From the NCBI GenBank assembly GCA_016929795.1, contig JAFGIA010000184.1, forward strand, positions 1-15,169: DNA of 15,169 nucleotides, given 5' to 3'. Below the pieces are notes generated by a model. It had not been told where the DNA came from. It saw nothing but the letters and a program-made list of their open reading frames with translations, and did no database searches. Made by a program: the position numbers and the translations under genes. Below are positions 7,398 to 13,554 of this stretch, piece after piece. This DNA is from Anaerolineae bacterium. Lineage in GTDB: Bacteria > Chloroflexota > Anaerolineae > JAAYZQ01. Position 1 is the stretch's first letter. Each line of letters begins with the position of its first letter.

Positions 7398-9101
7398 ATG
7401 CAGCAACAAGCCAGGCATAAGCGTATTCTTGTTTTACTGATCGTCGTCGTTGTAGTTGTCGTCATGGTCGCACTGGTGGCCGCCTTCTGGCCATGGCTGC
7501 GCCCCTGGCTTCCACACCCGCGCTTGCTCGACGCATGGATCCACTATCTGACGGTTGAGCTCAACATTAGCCGCTGGGGGCCGGTCGTGACGCTGCTGCT
7601 CGTTGCGCTCATCGAGTTGGTGTGGGTGCTGATCCTTGGCCGGCGCAGCGGAGCATACGACCGGCAATGGAAGCGCCTGGAGCGGGTGCACAGCCACGAG
7701 CTGGAGGTACTGGAGCAAGAGATCACCCTTCTGAAGGAGGAACGGCGCAGCCTGCGTGCCGAGCTGGCGCTGCGCGAGGACCTGATCCATGAGGAGAAGG
7801 CGCGGCTGTGGGTGCAATTCGACGATTTGCAGCGCGCGAGCGGTTTGCTGCGATCCGACGGCATCACTCGCTGGGAGACAGGGATTGCGGTTCTGTTAAG
7901 CCCGACAGCCCTGCTAGAGGTGCCCGAGATGGCTGCCGACGTGCGTGGCGACTGGCGGCAGATCATCTCGCAGTTGGAGCGGATTGAAATGATCTTGTCC
8001 GTGACGACGCAGCGTGGCCAGAGTGCCGTAGAGATGCAGCAGCGTGCTGACGAGCTGCTGCGCCTCGGTGCTGCCTGTTATTACCTGGGTCAGTACGAGC
8101 GGGCCATGGCGCACTATGGCCGTGCCATCGAGCTGGCGCCGAATGTGCCGGAAGCATATATCAACCGTGGCGTTGTGAACCAGGCGCTGTCGCGCTACCA
8201 ACCCGCACTCCAGGATCTGGATCGGGCGCTCAAAGCGGGCGAGCACGCCTGGGCATACCTGTACCGCGGCTTGATCCGTGAGGAGCAAGGCGACAGAAAG
8301 CGGGCCATGGAGGACTATACGCGGGCGCTCAGGGTGAACCCCGACTTTGTCGATGCCTACTATCGGCGCGGCCGGCTCTATGCCGCCATGGGCGAGTACG
8401 ACAAGGCCTTCCAGGACCAGAATCGGGCGGTGAGCCTCAGCGCGCACCATGCGCCGGCACTGACGGCACGCGGCGTGGCCCGCGCTGCACTCGGCGACAC
8501 ACAGTGGGCGCTGAATGACCTGGACCAGGCATGCGCCCTCGCAACCAGGCTGCCCGATGCCTTCTTTCAACGCGGCAAGGTGCGCGTTGATCTGGGGATG
8601 CATGACGAGGCCCTGGAGGATTTCCAGCGCGTGGTCGAGCTGGCGCCCGATATGGCGCCGGTGTACGTGGCGCGCGGCGACACCTACATGGCCACGGAGG
8701 AGTATTGGCAGGCGATTGCCGACTATGATCGGGCTGTCGAGTTGCAGCCCAAGAATGCTGCGACCTACCATGCCCGGGGCCGTGCGCGCCTGGCGCTGCG
8801 CGAATACCGCCGGGCTGTTGAGGATTTTGATCGTGCCCTCGATCTGGAGCCGGCCATGGCCGCCGCCCTGGCCAACCGCGGATCTGCCTATGAGAAGGTG
8901 GGTGAATATGAGCGGGCGATCCGCGATCTCGATCGTGCCATCGCGCTCGACCCGGATCTTGCCCTCGCGTACTATAACCGTGGGCTGGCCTATGGCAGCA
9001 TGGGGGAGTACGATAGAGCCAGCCGCGACTTGAACCGTGCGGTGGAGCTTGACCCGACGCTCGCCAGCCAGGAGAATGGCGCGGCCAAGGCACGCACCTA
9101 G
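7398..9101 (+). CDS. Membrane-anchored TPR-repeat protein
   Basis: A 567-residue protein with two predicted membrane helices, about residues 10-32 (very rich in Val) and 61-81. A charged, probably coiled-coil stretch spans about 85-140. Ten consecutive 34-residue tetratricopeptide repeats run from about 219 to 558; typical units read AYYNRGLAYGSMGEYDRA or ATYHARGRARLALREYRRA. Basic residues before helix 1 (RHKR) and after helix 2 (GRRS) suggest that both the N-terminus and the TPR region are cytoplasmic. TPR superhelices bind partner proteins, so a membrane scaffold or assembly role is likely, but no specific partner is recognisable. AGGAGG (7381-7386) lies 11 bases before the ATG, and the gene starts 18 bases after hflX. 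I infer co-transcription with hflX and the small membrane protein downstream. Confidence 0.88.
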   Translation: MQQQARHKRILVLLIVVVVVVVMVALVAAFWPWLRPWLPHPRLLDAWIHYLTVELNISRWGPVVTLLLVALIELVWVLILGRRSGAYDRQWKRLERVHSHELEVLEQEITLLKEERRSLRAELALREDLIHEEKARLWVQFDDLQRASGLLRSDGITRWETGIAVLLSPTALLEVPEMAADVRGDWRQIISQLERIEMILSVTTQRGQSAVEMQQRADELLRLGAACYYLGQYERAMAHYGRAIELAPNVPEAYINRGVVNQALSRYQPALQDLDRALKAGEHAWAYLYRGLIREEQGDRKRAMEDYTRALRVNPDFVDAYYRRGRLYAAMGEYDKAFQDQNRAVSLSAHHAPALTARGVARAALGDTQWALNDLDQACALATRLPDAFFQRGKVRVDLGMHDEALEDFQRVVELAPDMAPVYVARGDTYMATEEYWQAIADYDRAVELQPKNAATYHARGRARLALREYRRAVEDFDRALDLEPAMAAALANRGSAYEKVGEYERAIRDLDRAIALDPDLALAYYNRGLAYGSMGEYDRASRDLNRAVELDPTLASQENGAAKART

Positions 9102-9120
9102 CCCGGAGTGGGAGGGGAGA

Positions 9121-9345
9121 ATGAGCCACTATCTCGACAAACTCGAAAAGGCGCCGGGGTTGCCTGTGCTCGTCGGCATCGCCCTGGTGGTACTCAACCT
9201 GATCGTGCGCCTGGTACTCTATTTTGTTGTTCCACCTGGAGAACCTGTCAATTTTTTCCTCTTTCTCCTGACAGACGCCAACCTGCTGCTCCACCTGGGG
9301 ATCGTCGTCGGCGTCATCGGCTTGCTCGTGGGGGACGTGCTCTAG
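9121..9345 (+). CDS. Small two-helix membrane protein, unrecognised
   Basis: A 74-residue hydrophobic protein that I do not recognise. It has a short charged N-terminus (MSHYLDKLEKAPG), a first membrane helix at about residues 14-37 (interrupted by Arg30), a short loop with Pro-Pro-Gly-Glu-Pro, and a second hydrophobic region at about 44-73. The ATG at 9121 has GGGAGGGGAG just upstream and is 19 bases after the TPR gene stop. The spacing, strand and Shine-Dalgarno make it a credible last gene of the hflX-TPR unit. The frame is open upstream to 9037 but that part overlaps the TPR gene. It may be a membrane partner of the TPR protein; this is context only. Confidence 0.7.
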   Translation: MSHYLDKLEKAPGLPVLVGIALVVLNLIVRLVLYFVVPPGEPVNFFLFLLTDANLLLHLGIVVGVIGLLVGDVL

Positions 9346-9372
9346 CCTCTGTTGTGCGATAGTGTGCCTGTA

Positions 9373-9393
9373 CCACAATCCTCCGGATTGTGG
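9373..9393. terminator. Hairpin between convergent genes
   Basis: CCACAATCC (9373-9381) and GGATTGTGG (9385-9393) form a 9-bp perfect stem with a 3-base loop. It sits in the 50-base gap between the small membrane protein (+ strand, ends 9345) and the Nudix gene (- strand, ends 9396). This is where a bidirectional terminator is expected. No T-tract follows on either strand. Confidence 0.5.
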
Positions 9394-9395
9394 GC

Positions 9396-9836
9396 TCAAC
9401 ATGCCGCCTGCCACGCCTCACGCGCACGGCGCAGCCACTCCTTCTCTGCCTCGAACGTCACCTGTTCCATAGCGGCTGCCCATGGCAGCCACACGCGCTC
9501 GAACTGCCCCTCGGGAGCGAGGCGTACGCCGCCCAGGGTTAGCCTGAGGAGAAAGTAGCGCTCCAGGCGCTTGTAGTGGGTATCCTGCCAGTTGAACTCG
9601 ACGAGCTGCTCGCCCAGGTCGGCGAGCACCTCTACCTGGGGCAGACCTGCCTCTTCAGCCACCTCGCGCCGGGCCGCGTCCAGGTCGCGCTCGCCCGGCT
9701 CGACGTGGCCCTTGGGCAGGCGCATCTCGGCGCGGTCGTCGGGGCCAGGGCGTCCGGGGCGATGGAGGAGGAGGACGTGGCCCGTGGCCTCGTCGACGAC
9801 GACCCCGCCCGCAGCGCGATAGTCCCTGGTGTTCAA
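9396..9836 (-). CDS. Nudix hydrolase
   Basis: Hydrolase of nucleoside diphosphate-X compounds, 146 residues. The complete Nudix box is at residues 43-65: Gly43, Glu49, then REVAEEAGL (57-65), with the metal-binding Glu58, Glu61 and Glu62. The preceding strand (AAGGVVVDEATGHVLLLHR) is typical of the fold. The substrate is not predictable; MutT-like, ADP-ribose or diadenosine polyphosphate types are all possible. I chose the TTG at 9836 as start because AGGAG (complement of 9843-9847) lies 6 bases before it and the domain begins there. The frame is open upstream to 9905 but that extension crosses a strong hairpin and is not domain-like. It lies downstream of the second DapA-Fae fusion on the same strand but is separated from it by 109 bases with a hairpin. 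Confidence 0.88.
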   Translation of the reverse strand: MNTRDYRAAGGVVVDEATGHVLLLHRPGRPGPDDRAEMRLPKGHVEPGERDLDAARREVAEEAGLPQVEVLADLGEQLVEFNWQDTHYKRLERYFLLRLTLGGVRLAPEGQFERVWLPWAAAMEQVTFEAEKEWLRRAREAWQAAC

Positions 9837-9883
9837 GCGTGGCTCCTGTGATGGAAGAATACGGCGGAAGCCGTTGTTACGAA

Positions 9884-9916
9884 CGGGGTGGTGCCGGATA
9901 TCCAAGCACCACCCCG
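9884..9916 (-). terminator. Strong hairpin downstream of the DapA-Fae gene
   Basis: An 11-bp perfect stem (9884-9894 with 9906-9916; core GGGGTGGTGC / GCACCACCCC) encloses an 11-base loop that itself contains the palindrome GGATATCC (9896-9903). On the - strand it begins 29 bases after the stop of the DapA-Fae gene and precedes the Nudix start by about 48 bases, so it fits a terminator between them. There is no T-tract. Adjacent bases 9913-9941 contain CCCGAATA twice (9913-9920, 9934-9941) in an AT-richer, repeat-like stretch. Confidence 0.5.
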
Positions 9917-9945
9917 AATACCCAATACCTAATCCCGAATATCTC

Positions 9946-11409
9946 TCACGGTGCGTAGCGGAAGGGGTGGCGCGCTGCGGCCTTTTCGGCGATCAGCTCG
10001 TCGAGCGTTGGCCGGCCTTCGAGCGCCTTGCGGATGGCGCCGCGCATCGCCTTGTAGTTGTTGATCTTGACTCGCTGGCGAATGCTCGCCGCCGGATGTA
10101 CGAACACGTTGGCGATCAGGCACACGTCGTCGACCATCTCGGCCGGCAGGTTGTGGTGCTCGAGGGCGTGGTCGAGGGCGAGCTTGACGCCGGCTGCCGC
10201 TTCTTCGTAGACGAGCTGGCGTGCCTTGGCGCCGCGCACGGTGACGGTGGGCACGAGCAGGGTGAGCGGCCGGTCGCTGATCACGGCCAGCTCGTGGCCC
10301 GGACGCGGCTCCTGCTGCGCGCGGGCGATGGCCTTGCCCACCGGCCCGTCCCGGGTGCCGATCAGCAGGTCGATGTGGGCGATCTCGGAGAAGGGCGGGC
10401 CGGCAAAGCCCTCGCCCACGCACAGGGTGAGGTCGCCGGTGGGAGGCGGGACGTCGGCGGGCAGGGCGTATTCCACCTCTCGCCCGCCCAGCGTGACGGT
10501 CGTCGTCCCGATCTTGCCGAGGTTCTCGAGCTGGGTGCGCAGATCCTCGTAATCCTCACGCTCGAACTCGCCGCCGCGGATGAAGGGCAGGCGTGCGTCG
10601 CTCATGCCGGGTAGCCCGACCATGCGCAGTCCTTCTTTCATCGCCTGCGGGCCACCTTTGCGCACGGCCAGCCGTGTCAGGATCTGCAGGTCCTTTTGCC
10701 GCTTGCGGACAAGGGCGGTGTCGCCGCGCTGCGCGGCCTGATAGATCTCTTGCCACACGTCGGGCACCAGGTTGGCCGAAGCCAGGATGGCGCCGTCCGC
10801 ACCGGCCAGGAGCGCCGGACCGACGATCTCGTCGTGCCCCACAAAGAGGCCGATGGTGCCGCCCAGCTTTTCGATGGCTGCCATAAAGAAGGGCATATCG
10901 CCCGACGAGTCCTTCATGCCGACGACGTTGTCCAGGGCGAGGCCCATCCCCTCCGCCGTCCACCAGCGAAAGTGGGTGCCGGCAGTCTGTGGGATGTTGT
11001 ACAAGACGAGGGGCAGCCCGACCGTGTCCACCTGGCGGTAGTGGTCGAATACCTCGTTGAAGGTGGGCTTGAGAAAGTAGGGGGCGACGACGAGGGCGCC
11101 GGTGGCGCCTGCGTCCTTGGCCCAGCGCGTCAGCTCGACCGTCTCGATTGTGCTCTGGCAGCCAGTGCCGGCCAGCACCGGCACGCGGCCTGCCACCTCG
11201 TCGATGGCGATCTCGATGACGCGCTTTTTTTCGTCGAGCGTCATCGAGCTGAACTCGCCGGTTGTGCCGTTGGGCACGACGCCGTCCACGTGGGGCAGCA
11301 CAAAGCGGATCAGGGCGCGGAAGGCTTCCTCGTCGATCTCGTCGTCGCGGGTGAACGGCGTCACCAACGCGGGAAAGATGCCTTTGAACCAGTTGGGTTT
11401 CTTTGTCAT
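9946..11409 (-). CDS. DapA-family aldolase fused to a formaldehyde-activating-enzyme-like domain (fusion B)
   Basis: A 487-residue two-domain protein. Residues about 8-300 form a DapA-type class I aldolase/synthase TIM barrel: GTTGE at 48-52, catalytic Tyr137 in LYNIP, Schiff-base Lys166 in VVGMKDSSG. The position of the dihydrodipicolinate synthase arginine (E. coli Arg138) is Thr142, so lysine-pathway activity is unlikely. After a linker, residues about 329-487 match Fae, which in methylotrophs condenses formaldehyde with tetrahydromethanopterin: VGEGFAG, AHIDLLIG with His345, DGPVGKA, ANVFVHP and a C-terminal AARHPF. The Fae GPxQ loop is missing, replaced by a shorter EEAAAG stretch (402-407). 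GGAGG for this gene lies inside the 3' end of the toxin gene, 4 bases upstream, so translation is probably coupled. Substrate unknown; a formaldehyde-releasing or -consuming aldol reaction is an inference. Confidence 0.85.
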   Translation of the reverse strand: MTKKPNWFKGIFPALVTPFTRDDEIDEEAFRALIRFVLPHVDGVVPNGTTGEFSSMTLDEKKRVIEIAIDEVAGRVPVLAGTGCQSTIETVELTRWAKDAGATGALVVAPYFLKPTFNEVFDHYRQVDTVGLPLVLYNIPQTAGTHFRWWTAEGMGLALDNVVGMKDSSGDMPFFMAAIEKLGGTIGLFVGHDEIVGPALLAGADGAILASANLVPDVWQEIYQAAQRGDTALVRKRQKDLQILTRLAVRKGGPQAMKEGLRMVGLPGMSDARLPFIRGGEFEREDYEDLRTQLENLGKIGTTTVTLGGREVEYALPADVPPPTGDLTLCVGEGFAGPPFSEIAHIDLLIGTRDGPVGKAIARAQQEPRPGHELAVISDRPLTLLVPTVTVRGAKARQLVYEEAAAGVKLALDHALEHHNLPAEMVDDVCLIANVFVHPAASIRQRVKINNYKAMRGAIRKALEGRPTLDELIAEKAAARHPFRYAP

Positions 11410-11413
11410 GATA

Positions 11414-11776
11414 TTACCTCCAGGCGGCGCTCACCCTGATGCGCGCATCTTCCACTACGACCACGTTTCCGTAGAACCTGGCTTCCGGAAGACTCGCCAG
11501 TGCCCGTTGGATTGCTCGCAGTGCGTTTTGAGGTGTGGGCAGGCGCAGTCGCAGCAGAATGACACCGCCATGTTCTTTCAAAGGGTTGAGCAGCAGTTGT
11601 CCAAAGTCCTTGTCGTGCGTGACAATGATTCGGTTTTCACCCAGGCCGCGGGCGATGATCGCATCGTCAGCGGCTCCGGCCAGATCTTGCTCGGCAACAA
11701 CCAGAATGTCGTGTCCTTGCTGGCGCAACGTGTTGATCACCAGCCGTGACACGTTCTCGTCGGCGATGAACCTCAT
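11414..11776 (-). CDS. DUF5615 PIN-like toxin of a toxin-antitoxin pair
   Basis: A 120-residue protein of the DUF5615 (Mut7-C/PIN-like) type. It opens with FIADENVS (Asp6, Glu7), continues with GHDILVVAEQD, and has IIVTHDKDFGQLL with Asp55 and Asp57. These acidic residues are the expected metal site of a PIN-like ribonuclease. Such proteins are commonly encoded directly after a DUF433 gene and are regarded as toxins; the RNA target is unknown. The ATG overlaps the antitoxin stop by 4 bases (ATGA), the classic coupled arrangement. The stop (TAA) is only 4 bases before the DapA-Fae fusion start. No truncation is visible, so the toxin appears intact. Confidence 0.85.
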   Translation of the reverse strand: MRFIADENVSRLVINTLRQQGHDILVVAEQDLAGAADDAIIARGLGENRIIVTHDKDFGQLLLNPLKEHGGVILLRLRLPTPQNALRAIQRALASLPEARFYGNVVVVEDARIRVSAAWR

Positions 11777-12006
11777 CTGGTCGTGGCCTCAAGCGGAACG
11801 ACGATCTCTTCGTTCGCGACAGTGCGGGCGGCATAGTTGATCGCCGCCAGTATATCCTCTCTGGTCAGGTGTGGATATTCGGTTTGGATCTCTTCTGTCT
11901 CCATCCCTGTCGACAGCAGCTCCAAGATGAATTCGACCGAGATCCGCGTTCCGCGAATGATCGGTTTCCCACCAAGAATGTCAGGGTTGAGCACGATTCT
12001 TTCCAT
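11773..12006 (-). CDS. DUF433 antitoxin
   Basis: A 77-residue DUF433 protein (VapB-like antitoxin family). The signature LGGKPIIRGTRISVEFIL (11-28) is followed by the winged-helix-like segment YPHLTREDILAAINYAA (44-60). It probably binds and neutralises the overlapping PIN-like toxin and may repress the pair's own promoter. A GGGAG Shine-Dalgarno lies about 11 bases before the ATG at 12006. The 100-base gap between it and the stop of the upstream DapA-Fae gene could hold its own promoter; short complementary TTGCCC and GGGCAA stretches occur there, but nothing stronger. Confidence 0.85.
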   Translation of the reverse strand: MERIVLNPDILGGKPIIRGTRISVEFILELLSTGMETEEIQTEYPHLTREDILAAINYAARTVANEEIVVPLEATTR

Positions 12007-12106
12007 AGAGTTGAGCTCCCTTCGAGTGCCCAGTTTGCCCGCCTGCCTCGCATTTTACCACAGTGGGCAAGTGAAGTGCAAGGCGTGCAGCTTGACCTGG
12101 GCCTCT

Positions 12107-13543
12107 CTATTCGTGCTCCCCGGCTCCGAAGGCGTCGTCGATCGCCGCGGCGGTCGCCTGGTAGGCGTTGTGGTGCAGCGCCCGGCGGTCGAGTGCCTGC
12201 GGCGGGACCGATGCCTGCACGAACATCACCTCGCCCTCCATCGCCTGCCGGGAGATCACGCCCGCGGCCAGCTTGTCGACGATGGCCTGCGCCACGGCGT
12301 TCTGCACCGGGCCATAGATCATGTTTGCCTGGCGCAGGTCTTGCAGCTCGTGGGTGGGGACGATCAGCGTGCTCGGCCGGATGGTGAGGTTCGGTTCAAG
12401 GATGGTCGTCAGCGCCTCATAGCCGTGGCGGGGATAGGTGAGCTGGTAGGCCCACGCCTCGCCCGCCGGCCCGGCCTTGGCGCCGGCGAGCAGGTCGATC
12501 TGCACCGCCTCGGCGCCGTCGCCCGCGCTTCCCGTGCCATAAGCCATCCCTGCCGCGCGGGCCACATCCGCCGTGATGCCGACGGCCTCAAATCTGCCGG
12601 CGACGGGGCCGTCGGGCGGCGCGAAGTGGGCCTCGCGCGCTGCGATTTTGCCCATCTTTTCCAGCTCGAGCTGGATCTCGGCACGGTCCTCGTGGATCAG
12701 GGCGCCGCCGACGCTCTTGAGTGGGCTGCGTGGCCTGCCGGCATCGACGCCCATCATCTTGAGTGCCTGCTTGACTGCCACGCCACCGCCGTAGCGGCAG
12801 AAAATACGCGACAGCTTTTGCACCTGGCGTTGGAGTGCGCGGGCACGCTCGAGGTCACCGCTGCGCACAGCCTGAAGTACCTGCTGCCAGACTTCGGGAT
12901 AGACCTGCGCCGAGGCGAGGATCATGCCGCTGGCGCCGCCCGCCAGGGCGTTGAGCACCACCTCGTCGTGGCCGATGAGTACCTTGATGCGGTCGCCTGC
13001 GTACTCGAGGATCTCCATCGTGTAGGTCAGGTTGCCTGACGAGTCTTTCAGGCCGACGATGTTCGGGATGTCGGCCAGGTCCTCGACGACGCGGCGCGGC
13101 AGGTAGGCATCGACGACCTGCGGGATGTTGTAGAGAATGATCGGCAGATCGGGTAGTGCTTGGGCGATGGTGTAATAGTGTTGGTAGATACCCTTGTCCG
13201 ATGGGTGGAGGAAATAGGGCGTGACCATCAGCACGGCGGTGGCGCCCGCCTCGTGCGCGTCGCGGGCGAGGCGCAGCGCCTGCTTGGTGCCGGCGGCGCC
13301 GGCGCCGGCGATCACGGGCTTGCCGCCTGCTTCTTCGACGGCGATCTCGACCAACCGCCGGCTCTCTTCTGGCGTCAGGTAGTTGAATTCGCCCGTCGTG
13401 CCCGCGGGGACCAGCCCGTCCACGTGCTCGATCACGCTCCGGATGAGTGCGCGAAAGGCACCTTCATCCACCGACTGGTCCTTGGCAAACGGGGTGACCA
13501 GCGCGGGGTTCACGCCTCCTGGCCGAAATGGTTTTTCGTTCAT
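12107..13543 (-). CDS. DapA-family aldolase fused to a formaldehyde-activating-enzyme-like domain (fusion A)
   Basis: A 478-residue paralogue of the other fusion with the same layout. The DapA-type barrel (residues about 10-300) keeps GTTGE (48-52), Tyr138 and Schiff-base Lys166 (IVGLKDSSG). Val143 replaces the dihydrodipicolinate synthase arginine. The C-terminal Fae-like domain (about 344-475) is recognisable from IDLLAG, EPNLTIRPSTLIVP, RQANMIYGPVQNAV and HHNAYQATAAAI. The Fae AHIDL histidine is replaced by Gln348, the VGE motif before it is lost, and the FIH motif is replaced by ASVPP. The GPxQ loop (411-414) is kept. AGGAG lies about 8 bases before the ATG, and the gene starts 11 bases after the 422-residue protein gene, which implies one operon. 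The Fae-like domain is probably not an active Fae alone; it may pair with the other fusion. Confidence 0.83.
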   Translation of the reverse strand: MNEKPFRPGGVNPALVTPFAKDQSVDEGAFRALIRSVIEHVDGLVPAGTTGEFNYLTPEESRRLVEIAVEEAGGKPVIAGAGAAGTKQALRLARDAHEAGATAVLMVTPYFLHPSDKGIYQHYYTIAQALPDLPIILYNIPQVVDAYLPRRVVEDLADIPNIVGLKDSSGNLTYTMEILEYAGDRIKVLIGHDEVVLNALAGGASGMILASAQVYPEVWQQVLQAVRSGDLERARALQRQVQKLSRIFCRYGGGVAVKQALKMMGVDAGRPRSPLKSVGGALIHEDRAEIQLELEKMGKIAAREAHFAPPDGPVAGRFEAVGITADVARAAGMAYGTGSAGDGAEAVQIDLLAGAKAGPAGEAWAYQLTYPRHGYEALTTILEPNLTIRPSTLIVPTHELQDLRQANMIYGPVQNAVAQAIVDKLAAGVISRQAMEGEVMFVQASVPPQALDRRALHHNAYQATAAAIDDAFGAGEHE

Positions 13544-13554
13544 GATAGATTCTC

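Noticed and set aside
4691..11409. A lysine-biosynthesis cluster linking the LL-DAP aminotransferase-like gene with the DapA-family genes
   Set aside because: The genes are on opposite strands in separate units, and the DapA domains lack the DHDPS arginine.
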